From CAYRNY01 sp964425755 (lineage in GTDB: Bacteria > Chloroflexota > Anaerolineae > Aggregatilineales > Aggregatilineaceae): 64,000 nt of DNA. Position 1 is the first letter of the stretch. The number at the start of each line of letters is the position of its first letter. The stretch is taken from the NCBI GenBank assembly GCA_964425755.1, contig CAYRNY010000011.1, positions 1-64,000 on the forward strand, read 5' to 3'. The notes beneath the pieces are model-generated. The model saw only the letters and a program-made list of their open reading frames with translations, was not told the origin of the DNA and ran no database searches. Shown one piece after another: positions 57,357 through 64,000 of this stretch. The position numbers and the translations under genes are program-made.

Positions 57357-60101
57357 TTACACTTGCCCGGACGCCGCCGCACCCGCCCAGCGCACGGTAA
57401 CGCAGGTGCCCTCGCCCAGCGTGCTGTCGATATCCAACACCGCGCCGACGCTGGTCGCACGCTCGCGCATGATGCCCAGCCCCATGCTGTCCGGCTTGAC
57501 GTCCGTCTTATCAAAGCCGCTGCCGTCGTCGCGGATGGTGAGCTGGATCGCGTCGCTCCGGCGTTGCAGGCGAATCGCCACGCGCGAGGCTCCCGCGTGC
57601 TTGACGATGTTGTTCAGCGCCTCCTGCGTGATGCGGTACAGCACCAGCTTGACATCCGGCGCGATATCGTCGCTGCGGTCAAGCTGCACGTCGATCGCCA
57701 GCCGCTTACGGCTCTGGATCGCTTCGACAAGCTGCTCGATCAGGTCCGGGAACTCGATCCCGGCAAGCGCACCGGGGCGCAACTCCAGCAGCACGGTGCG
57801 CGTTTCCGCCAGCGCGCCGCGTGTCAGGCGGTGCAAGTCGCTGAGGGCCTGGCCGATGCTGGCCGGGTCGTTTTCCCAGCGCCGTATCAACGCCTCCGCC
57901 GTGAGCGTCGCCGAAAAGAGGGTCTGCGTCACCGCGTCGTGCAGGTCCCGCGCGAGCCGCTGGCGTTCCTGGTGTGCCGCGAGTTCGTGCGCTTGCTCGT
58001 GCAGCCAGGCGTTCTGAATCGCGATGGCGGCCTGCTCAGCGAACCCCTGCAACCAGTCGGTGTGAATCGGCGTGAAGAAGTTCGGCTTCACGCTGCCCAG
58101 GTTGATGAAGCCGATCACCTCGTCCTGCACACAGATCGGCACGCCTGCATACGAGCGCCAGAACAACACCGGCGACGGAACAAAGTACTCCTGTGCGCGA
58201 TCGTCATGGATGTCAGGGACGATCAAGGGGGCTTTTGTGTCGCTCATGTGCCGCAGGTTCGGCGTGGTGGTGATCGAAAACCTCAGCGCCTCAAGCTCCC
58301 CCTGCAGGTCCCGGTCGGCATAGCCCCGGCTGCGCGCGATCCGGACGGTATCGCCGTCGTCCTGGTCGATCAGCATGACCTCGGCGGCATCATGCGGGAT
58401 CACATACGCGATGTTGTCCAGCAGCCGGTCCAGCACTTCGGACATGTCCAGCGTGCTGTTGAGCGCGTTGGCTACGTCGCGCATCGCTTCGGCCAGCACG
58501 CGCTGCTCGCGCTCAGCGATCATAAGCCGCCGGTAAGCTGTGATATCTTCGGCAACCCCGGCCACGCGGTAGACTCTGCCCAGCGCGTTGAAGATCGGGA
58601 ACGTCTGCGCGTGTATCCAGCGCAGCTCGCCATCCGGGCGGATGATGCGGTACTCCTCGTCGAAACCGCCCTCGGCGTGTTGCTCGAGCGCTGCCTGCAC
58701 GCGCGCGCGGTCGACGGGGTGCACGCGCTCTACGAACCCGAACGGGTCGTTGTAGATCTGCTCGACCGGAATGCCCATGATCGCGGCATAGGCGGAGCTG
58801 ACGTATAGCAGCTTGCCGCTTTGGACGTCGCGCAGCCAGAGCGCCTGGCGCACGTTTTCAGTCAGTTGGCGCAGCCGTTCTTCGCTTTCTTTGAGCGCGG
58901 CTTCGGCCCATTGCAGCATGGACACATCGCGCTCGATGGTCGATGCGCCGACGATCGCGCTGGTGGCGTCTCTGATCGGCGAGACGCTCAGCGCAATATC
59001 GAGCAGTCTGCCGTCCTTGTGCCGGCGCTTGGTCTCCAGCCGCGCGATCCCCTCGCCCTTACGGACGTGCGCGAAAATGTGGCGGAATTCGTCCTCATAC
59101 CCGGGGGGATACAGCAGCGCGATCGACTGCCCGACGACTTCCTCTGCCGTGTACCCGTAGATGCGCTCGGCGGCGGCGTTCCAACTCAAGATCGTGCCGT
59201 CCAGCGTCTTGCTGATGATGGCGTCGTAAGAGTTTTCGACGATCGCCGCGAGATGAGCTTGCGCCAGCTCGGCTTCTTTGCGGACGGTGATGTCCTGGAT
59301 CACCGCCAGGAAATACTGCGGTTGCCCTGTGGCACTGGAAGCCAACGTCAGGTTGACGTTAGCCCAGACGGTGCTGCCGTCCTTGCGGATAAAACGTTTG
59401 TCGACCGCGTAGCTTTCGTGCTTGCCTGCCAGCAGCGCGTCGATATCGGCCTGTCCGGATTCCCGATCGTCAGGATGGGTGAGCGCGCCAAGCGAAATCG
59501 CGAGCAACTCGGTACGCGTGTAGCCCAGGATGTTACATAGCGTCTGGTTCACAAACAGGAAACGCCCGCTGGTTGCGATATAGGCCATGCCGACCGCTGA
59601 CTGCTCGAATATTACGCGGAAGCGTTCTTCGCTGTCGCGCAGTGCCTGCGCGGTATGCGCATGTTCGATCGTGTGGCGCAGCGTGTGGCGCAGCAGGTTA
59701 CGATCGATGCGTTGCTTGACCAGGTAATCTTGCGCGCCGTTCTCCAGGGCCGTGAGGCCGTTGTCCTCGCGCTCGATATCGGTCAGCACGATCACCGGCA
59801 CGGACGGGGCACCGTCCCGCAGGCGTTGCAGCGCCGCAGGCCCGCGACCATCCGGTAGATCGAGCTCCAGCAGCACAACGTCGGGGCTGGTCTGTGCCAG
59901 GCGCGCGAGACCGTCATCCAACCGGTGCGCGGTCGTGATCTCAAGCCCATCACCGTACAGCTCGCCCAGCATCTCCTGCAACAGGTGGCTGTCGTTGCGG
60001 TCGTTTACGACCAGCAATAGACGCTCCGGCGGGCTGAACGCGGGCGGTATCGATCGACCTGGGAATGGGGGCGGTTGGTGCCCGGTGCCTCGTGTCGTCA
60101 C
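57357..60101 (-). CDS. Multi-domain sensor histidine kinase with pseudo-receiver, PAS and GAF domains
   Basis: 914 aa from GTG at 60101 (AGGGG upstream). Order: receiver-like domain (28-140), PAS domains (about 150-265, 275-400, 405-525), GAF domain (about 560-700), then the NarL-type kinase: RLARDLHDAVTQTLFSATLT with the phospho-His, and the ATP-binding N-box (EALNNIVKHAG), DDGSGFD and MRERATSVGAVLDIDS. The receiver lacks the usual phospho-acceptor Asp: the motif reads LLELDLPDG, giving E79. It has no membrane segments, so it is cytoplasmic. A cognate response regulator is not in the window. Confidence 0.9.
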   Translation of the reverse strand: MTTRGTGHQPPPFPGRSIPPAFSPPERLLLVVNDRNDSHLLQEMLGELYGDGLEITTAHRLDDGLARLAQTSPDVVLLELDLPDGRGPAALQRLRDGAPSVPVIVLTDIEREDNGLTALENGAQDYLVKQRIDRNLLRHTLRHTIEHAHTAQALRDSEERFRVIFEQSAVGMAYIATSGRFLFVNQTLCNILGYTRTELLAISLGALTHPDDRESGQADIDALLAGKHESYAVDKRFIRKDGSTVWANVNLTLASSATGQPQYFLAVIQDITVRKEAELAQAHLAAIVENSYDAIISKTLDGTILSWNAAAERIYGYTAEEVVGQSIALLYPPGYEDEFRHIFAHVRKGEGIARLETKRRHKDGRLLDIALSVSPIRDATSAIVGASTIERDVSMLQWAEAALKESEERLRQLTENVRQALWLRDVQSGKLLYVSSAYAAIMGIPVEQIYNDPFGFVERVHPVDRARVQAALEQHAEGGFDEEYRIIRPDGELRWIHAQTFPIFNALGRVYRVAGVAEDITAYRRLMIAEREQRVLAEAMRDVANALNSTLDMSEVLDRLLDNIAYVIPHDAAEVMLIDQDDGDTVRIARSRGYADRDLQGELEALRFSITTTPNLRHMSDTKAPLIVPDIHDDRAQEYFVPSPVLFWRSYAGVPICVQDEVIGFINLGSVKPNFFTPIHTDWLQGFAEQAAIAIQNAWLHEQAHELAAHQERQRLARDLHDAVTQTLFSATLTAEALIRRWENDPASIGQALSDLHRLTRGALAETRTVLLELRPGALAGIEFPDLIEQLVEAIQSRKRLAIDVQLDRSDDIAPDVKLVLYRITQEALNNIVKHAGASRVAIRLQRRSDAIQLTIRDDGSGFDKTDVKPDSMGLGIMRERATSVGAVLDIDSTLGEGTCVTVRWAGAAASGQV

Positions 60102-60406
60102 ACATCAACCCCTAGCGGATGTTCGAAACAAATTGGTGCGGTATGGTGGTCTGGTCCGGGTGCGTTCTTCCCGGTTGCGGCGATGATAGAATCCCGGCTT
60201 ATCCTGCCTACCTATACTACCGCGATTATACGAATACGGCAGGATTTCCTTAACGACGCTGGCCTTGCCGTTATGATCGGTTCCGTGCGGGCGCACAACG
60301 AACCGGCGCGATCACAAATGTGCCGAAAGTGGCGTAAATGGGCACTCCGGGGGCATTATTGAGAGCAGTTATTCCAGTTGTCTGACGCAACAGAAAGGAG
60401 CAGCAC
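60102..60406. other. Divergent intergenic region between the kinase and ZIP transporter genes
   Basis: 305 bp without a gene. It contains the kinase promoter (60225-60253), and the ribosome binding site AAAGGAG before the ZIP start. No other structure was recognised. Confidence 0.6.
60225..60253 (-). promoter_or_regulatory. Candidate promoter of the sensor kinase gene
   Basis: On the minus strand a consensus -10 TATAAT (plus 60225-60230) is preceded by TTAAGG (60248-60253) at 17 bp. The start would be near 60218, giving a leader of about 115 nt. The -35 box is weak. Confidence 0.4.
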
Positions 60407-61216
60407 GTGATTGACGCGTTTCGTGAATTATCACCTGTCGTACAGGCGCTGCTGGCGACGCTGTTCACCTGGGGCGTGACGGCATTGGGAGCAGCATCAG
60501 TGTTCTTGGTGCGGTCGTTTAACCGGAAATTGCTGGACGCGATGCTGGGCTTTGCCGGGGGCGTGATGATCGCGGCGAGTTTCTGGTCCCTGCTGGCCCC
60601 GGGGATCGAGCTGGCGGAAGAACAGGGTGTGCCGGGGTGGCTGCCGGCGGTGGTCGGGTTCCTGCTGGGTGGGGCGGCGCTGCGTGCGATCGACTTCGTG
60701 CTGCCACACCAGCATCCCCGTGCGCCGGAAGGTCATACCGAAGGGCTCGATACCACCTGGCGGCGCTCGATCCTGCTGGTGCTGGCGATCACGCTACATA
60801 ACTTTCCCGAAGGGCTGGCCGTCGGGGTGGCGTTCGGAGCGGTCGACATGGGCCTGGAAACGGCGACATTCGGCGGCGCAGTATCGCTGGCGATCGGGAT
60901 CGGGCTGCAGAACTTCCCGGAAGGGATCGCGGTCGCGATGCCGCTGCGGCAGCAGGTCTCGCGGCTCAAGAGCTTCTGGTACGGCCAGCTTTCGGCAGTG
61001 GTGGAGCCGGTCGCCGGGGTGTTGGGGGCCTCACTGGTGCTGATCGCGCGCCCGCTGCTGCCCTACGCGTTGAGCTTTGCCGCCGGCGCGATGGTCTTCG
61101 TCGTGGTCGAAGAGGTGATCCCCGGCGCGCAATGCGAAGGCAGCGTCGATCTGGCGACCGGCGGTTTCATGATCGGCTTTGCGATCATGATGGCGCTGGA
61201 TGTCGCGCTGGGTTGA
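60407..61216 (+). CDS. ZIP-family metal (zinc/iron) transporter
   Basis: 269 aa starting with GTG at 60407, supported by AAAGGAG 6 nt upstream. About eight hydrophobic segments and the metal-path signatures ITLHNFPEGLAVGV and GIGLQNFPEGIAVAM are present, matching ZupT/GufA-type ZIP transporters. A His-containing variable loop (HQHPRAPEGHTEG) lies between TM3 and TM4. It imports divalent metal across the cytoplasmic membrane. It is a single gene; a small-RNA candidate follows it. Confidence 0.92.
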   Translation: MIDAFRELSPVVQALLATLFTWGVTALGAASVFLVRSFNRKLLDAMLGFAGGVMIAASFWSLLAPGIELAEEQGVPGWLPAVVGFLLGGAALRAIDFVLPHQHPRAPEGHTEGLDTTWRRSILLVLAITLHNFPEGLAVGVAFGAVDMGLETATFGGAVSLAIGIGLQNFPEGIAVAMPLRQQVSRLKSFWYGQLSAVVEPVAGVLGASLVLIARPLLPYALSFAAGAMVFVVVEEVIPGAQCEGSVDLATGGFMIGFAIMMALDVALG

Positions 61217-61290
61217 TCGCGTCGTGGGTTGCAGGTCACGGCGCTGATCGACGCTTACGTAAAAAAACGTAAAAACTGCGCTTTACAAAC

Positions 61291-61438
61291 TTCACAAGCA
61301 CGCAACGTGTGTGCTATGATTTACTTGCGTCGCGGTTGTTGAACTGTGCGGAAAACATTCGGGACCGCGACCCCTGGGCGGACACACACAACGCCCCGTT
61401 GGATGTGCCGGGCTGCCGTTAGGTAGCCCGGTTTTTTT
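61291..61438 (+). ncRNA. Candidate small structured RNA with own promoter and terminator
   Basis: Promoter TTCACA (61291-61296), 18-bp spacer and TATGAT (61315-61320) would start transcription near 61327; the transcript of about 112 nt ends at the T-run 61432-61438. Within it, GTCGCGGT (61329-61336) pairs with ACCGCGAC (61364-61371), GGGCG (61376-61380) with CGCCC (61392-61396), and the terminator stem is CCGGGCT/AGCCCGG. No open frame of note is present, and both neighbouring genes point toward the region or end before it. I do not recognise a known RNA family. Alternative: a 3' UTR of the ZIP gene. Confidence 0.5.
61408..61438 (+). terminator. Intrinsic terminator of the small-RNA candidate
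   Basis: CCGGGCT (61408-61414) and AGCCCGG (61425-61431) form a 7-bp stem followed by seven T residues (61432-61438). This is the clearest rho-independent terminator in the window. It would also stop transcription coming from the ZIP gene, 190 bp upstream. Confidence 0.8.
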
Positions 61439-61469
61439 GCTACACCTCTGCAGCGCGCAGCCAGCCGGA

Positions 61470-62711
61470 TCAGGTTTCTCCCGCGTCACGTTTCAAGCCG
61501 CTGCCGCGCGTGATCGCGTCATCGCCGAAGCGCTCGCGCAGGTCGTCGAGCGTGTCCTGCAGGCGGCGCTGCTCCGCGATCGCATCCGGATCATCCCACA
61601 GCCCGAGCTGGCGGTGCGGCGTCTCAAACCCGCTGATCCCCACCCCGATCAGGCGCACGGCGCGCCCCGGCGACCAGTTCGCCGCGAACAGGTCCAGCGC
61701 CGCCGTGTAAATCTCGTCGTCCTGGTCGGTGGTGTGGTCCAGCGTTGTCTGGCGCGTCAGCGTGGTGAAGTCGGTCCAGCGCAGCTTGATCGCGATCGTG
61801 CGCCCTGCCAGGCCCGCCTTGCGCACCTGCCACCCGACGCCGTCGGCCAGCCGGCGCAGCGTCGCGCGTAAGATGTCCCCGTCGTTGACATCGTGGCTGA
61901 ACGTGGTCTCCTTGCTGATCGACTTGGTCTCGTGCTCGGTCTCGACCGGGCGCGTGTCGATCCCGCGTGCGCGTTGCGCCAGGTCCGCCCCGTGCTTGCC
62001 GAAGCGTGCCGCGATGTCCTCGGCGGGCCAGCGCGCCAGGTCACCGATCGTGTGGATGCCCAACTCGGCCAGGCGTTCGGCGGTCTTCGGGCCGACGCCC
62101 CACAGCTCGCGCACGGGCAGCGGTGCGAGGTACGTCGCCTCTGCGCCCGGCGGCACGACTTCGATCGTGTTGGGCGGCTCGTTCTGGCGCAGGGCGGCCT
62201 TGCGCGCCTTGCCGATGGTATTGGCGATCTTGGCGACGAGTTTGTTCGTTGCCACGCCCAGCGAGCATGGCAGGCCAAGCTCGGTATTGATACGCTGCTG
62301 CAAGCGCCGCGCGATGTCCTCGGCGGGATCGGGCAGCGGCGTCACGTCGAGAAACGCCTCGTCGATCGACAATTGCTCAACCAACGGCGTGAGATCGCGC
62401 ACGATCGCCATCACCTCGCGCGATTTCTCGCTGTATACCCCGCGCCGGTTGGGCACGATGATCAGGTCCGGGCAGAGCCGGGCAGCATGTGCCATCGACA
62501 TCGCGGAGCGTATCCCATACGCCCGCGCAGGGTACGAACACGACGCGACCACGCCGCGCTGGTCGGGCTGCCCGCCAACAGCGAACGGTTTGCCCTTCAG
62601 CTCGGGCGCGAACTGCTCTTCGACTGCGCAAAAAAACGCGTCAAGGTCAAGGTGCAAGATTTTGCGCGTTGGTGTGTCGTTCGCTGGTGTTGAGGGGCTG
62701 TGTTGTGCCAT
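61470..62711 (-). CDS. dinB: DNA polymerase IV (Y-family translesion polymerase)
   Basis: 413 aa. Catalytic acidic residues are in ILHLDLDAFFCAVEEQF and EQLSIDEAFLDVTPLP; the steric-gate and fingers region follows (YPARAYGIRSAMSMAHAARL). Helix-hairpin-helix segments (LPVRELWGVGPKTAERLAEL) and the C-terminal little-finger domain complete the protein. It copies past damaged bases without proofreading. It stands alone; I saw no LexA-type site upstream. Confidence 0.95.
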   Translation of the reverse strand: MAQHSPSTPANDTPTRKILHLDLDAFFCAVEEQFAPELKGKPFAVGGQPDQRGVVASCSYPARAYGIRSAMSMAHAARLCPDLIIVPNRRGVYSEKSREVMAIVRDLTPLVEQLSIDEAFLDVTPLPDPAEDIARRLQQRINTELGLPCSLGVATNKLVAKIANTIGKARKAALRQNEPPNTIEVVPPGAEATYLAPLPVRELWGVGPKTAERLAELGIHTIGDLARWPAEDIAARFGKHGADLAQRARGIDTRPVETEHETKSISKETTFSHDVNDGDILRATLRRLADGVGWQVRKAGLAGRTIAIKLRWTDFTTLTRQTTLDHTTDQDDEIYTAALDLFAANWSPGRAVRLIGVGISGFETPHRQLGLWDDPDAIAEQRRLQDTLDDLRERFGDDAITRGSGLKRDAGET

Positions 62712-62841
62712 ACGCCCGGCTCCTGAATCTGGCTTGCTCTAATCGTAGCCCGAATCCGGCCCCGCGCAACGTGAGCGCCTGCCATGACAGCTCCAGCGGG
62801 CGCGCCACATGGCACGCACCGGCAAGGGTCGCCCCCCGCGA

Positions 62842-63765
62842 TCAGGTCACGGGATCGCCGGACGTGACGCGCTTCAGCCCCCGTTTTTCGAACGCGTCAT
62901 ACTCCTCGTTTGCCAGCGCGTCGAAGTCGATCTCGGGATGCGCGACGGCGGACGTGCAGTCTTCGAGCAGGTGAACTTTTTCCAGCAGGCCCGGCTGGTA
63001 GCCCTCGTATTTCGCCAGCGAGGTGATCGATTCCAGCACGCAATGGCTCTTCGCCTGTCCCGCGATGTACACCCGATCGTATGACGCGACGCGATCCAGG
63101 AGCGCAGCACGCAGCGTCCCCCCTTCCTCGTCCGGCAGCTTGACTTCCGGCTCAAACAACGAGTAGTATTCGCTGCGGGCGATGCGCCCTTTGACCACGT
63201 GCCGCACCTCGGACTGCCGCGCGGCAGCGTGATAGGTCACGGCTTCGTAAAGCGCCGGGGTGATCATGTGCCCGACCGTGCCCAGCATGGTGTGGTAAGG
63301 CCAGATCATGAGCGTCTTCTTGGCGCGGCGCTCAAGTTCGTGGACGTAGTAGCGCGACCATTCCGGCTCGACCACCGGCTGCCAGCGTCCCGCGTCCACG
63401 TCGTCCGCGCTGATCGGCGTCATAGCCTCGGGCGGGTTGCCGTCCGGACCGGCCCACCAACCGGCGTAGAAAATCTGCCGGGGGAAATGACTGTCCAGCG
63501 ACAAGATGATGTCGGTCACCTGTTCCAGGTTGCGGTACAGCCATTCGATCGTGCGGCGGGTATCGTCGACCGCGCCAGGCACGCTTAACGCGCCGTCCGC
63601 GTGCACGAAGTCCACCTGCGCATCGACCAGCAGCAGCAGTGTGCGCCGTTCGTCTTGCACTGCGGGACGCGCACCCGTCGCCTGTGCCGCTTCAACCACG
63701 CCGCGCACATCCGCGCGGTAGACCGTGCCGACGCGGTCAGGATCATAGAAGGCCGGGAAGTTCAT
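62842..63765 (-). CDS. Isochorismatase/nicotinamidase-like cysteine hydrolase
   Basis: 307 aa from the ATG at 63765 (AAGGAGG 8 nt upstream). The catalytic Asp is in LLLLVDAQVDFVH, a metal-type Asp-x-His in LDSHFPRQIF, and the nucleophilic Cys in YIAGQAKSHCVLES. This is the pattern of nicotinamidase/pyrazinamidase-like amidohydrolases, but the protein is about 100 residues longer than PncA. Substrate uncertain; nicotinamide recycling is one option. It is not in an obvious operon. Confidence 0.85.
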   Translation of the reverse strand: MNFPAFYDPDRVGTVYRADVRGVVEAAQATGARPAVQDERRTLLLLVDAQVDFVHADGALSVPGAVDDTRRTIEWLYRNLEQVTDIILSLDSHFPRQIFYAGWWAGPDGNPPEAMTPISADDVDAGRWQPVVEPEWSRYYVHELERRAKKTLMIWPYHTMLGTVGHMITPALYEAVTYHAAARQSEVRHVVKGRIARSEYYSLFEPEVKLPDEEGGTLRAALLDRVASYDRVYIAGQAKSHCVLESITSLAKYEGYQPGLLEKVHLLEDCTSAVAHPEIDFDALANEEYDAFEKRGLKRVTSGDPVT

Positions 63766-63980
63766 GTCAGTGTCCTCCTTGCGACTCACCGTAAATGTGG
63801 ATGGGTAGCATGGTCTGGATTGCTCATTATAGATCGTGCGGTCGCCCGCAGAATGAGCCGGGTGTAGGATTTAGACGTAGGTCAGCAGTACGAACCGGAT
63901 ATCGGCAGGCCGCGCCTGCCGGTAGCGTCCATTCCGTGCGATAATGTGAGGCACGGCTGCCAGAATCGAGGGACAGCGCG

Positions 63981-64000
63981 ATGGCATATGATAACATCCA
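63981..64000 (+). CDS. Start of an unidentified gene running out of the window
   Basis: ATG at 63981 preceded by GAGGGACA at a suitable distance begins the frame MAYDNI and is cut by the window end. Only six codons are visible, so nothing can be said of the product. Confidence 0.4.

Noticed and set aside
61329..61438. Identification of the small-RNA candidate as SRP RNA, 6S RNA or a ZTP-type riboswitch
   Set aside because: The conserved loop sequences of those families are not present, and the length does not fit 6S RNA. It is reported as unknown.
1..64000. Search for CRISPR arrays, rRNA and tRNA genes
   Set aside because: I saw no regularly spaced short repeats, no rRNA-like conserved stretches and no tRNA cloverleaf with a TTCRA arm in the intergenic regions. 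A tRNA scanning program would settle this.

Overview
The window is a G+C-rich bacterial chromosome segment with dense gene packing. It carries about 48 protein genes and no rRNA, tRNA or CRISPR array that I could recognise. The content is that of a heterotrophic, probably filamentous or soil/sediment Chloroflexota (Anaerolineae-like) bacterium: many sugar ABC transporters of Rbs/Frc/Mal type, several uroporphyrinogen-decarboxylase-like (UroD-like) proteins, a serpin, TIR/NACHT/HEAT proteins and M42 peptidases. That taxonomic guess is inference from gene content only.

Layout. (1) 515-5530: a promoter and two adjacent genes, TIR-NACHT-HEAT (1117 aa) and TIR-FGE-like (498 aa), which look like an undescribed NTP-dependent conflict/defence pair. 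(2) 5721-17619: a divergent SorC-type regulator and a long plus-strand operon: DUF2291 lipoprotein, RbsA-like ATPase, RbsC-like permease, a substrate-binding protein made of two almost identical fused copies, RbsD/FucU mutarotase, split transketolase N and C halves, FGGY kinase and a FucI-like isomerase. It ends at a hairpin near 17645-17688. (3) 17703-22721 (minus): AraB, AraD, a second FucI-like isomerase and a zinc alcohol dehydrogenase. This is an L-arabinose-type pathway without a canonical AraA. (4) 23142-29437 (minus): Frc-type transporter (binding protein, single-domain ATPase, permease) followed by three UroD-family proteins. (5) 29854-30873: a LacI-family regulator, with a fourth UroD-like gene converging on it. 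Four near-identical operators (TGTTAGCG-type palindromes) tie regions 3, 4 and the LacI gene into one regulon.

(6) 32156-34398: a tandem universal stress protein and a tnpB-only IS200/IS605-type element whose right end touches the aapP stop codon. (7) 34396-39477 (minus): general amino-acid ABC transporter aapJQMP, with an unusually large AapM. (8) 39853-40947: homoserine dehydrogenase. (9) 41135-44713: tungstate-type ABC transporter tupABC and a divergent GntR/PBP-like regulator. (10) 44819-47735: secreted serpin and a polytopic membrane protein. (11) 48397-54003: maltose-type transporter malEFG and a GH13 glycosidase lacking its C-terminal domain, behind a candidate TAAACCGGTTTA operator. 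(12) 54019-57224 (minus): two M42-family metallopeptidases and a nucleoside hydrolase. (13) 57357-60101: a 914-aa hybrid sensor kinase whose receiver lacks the phospho-acceptor Asp. (14) 60407-63765: ZIP metal transporter, a candidate structured small RNA with its own promoter and terminator, DNA polymerase IV and an isochorismatase-like hydrolase. A further gene probably starts at 63981 and leaves the window.

The strongest points for follow-up are the TIR/TIR pair, the LacI regulon joining pentose catabolism to UroD-like proteins, the fused duplicate binding protein and the intergenic small-RNA candidate at about 61327-61438. Strong hairpins also recur immediately downstream of transporter binding-protein genes.
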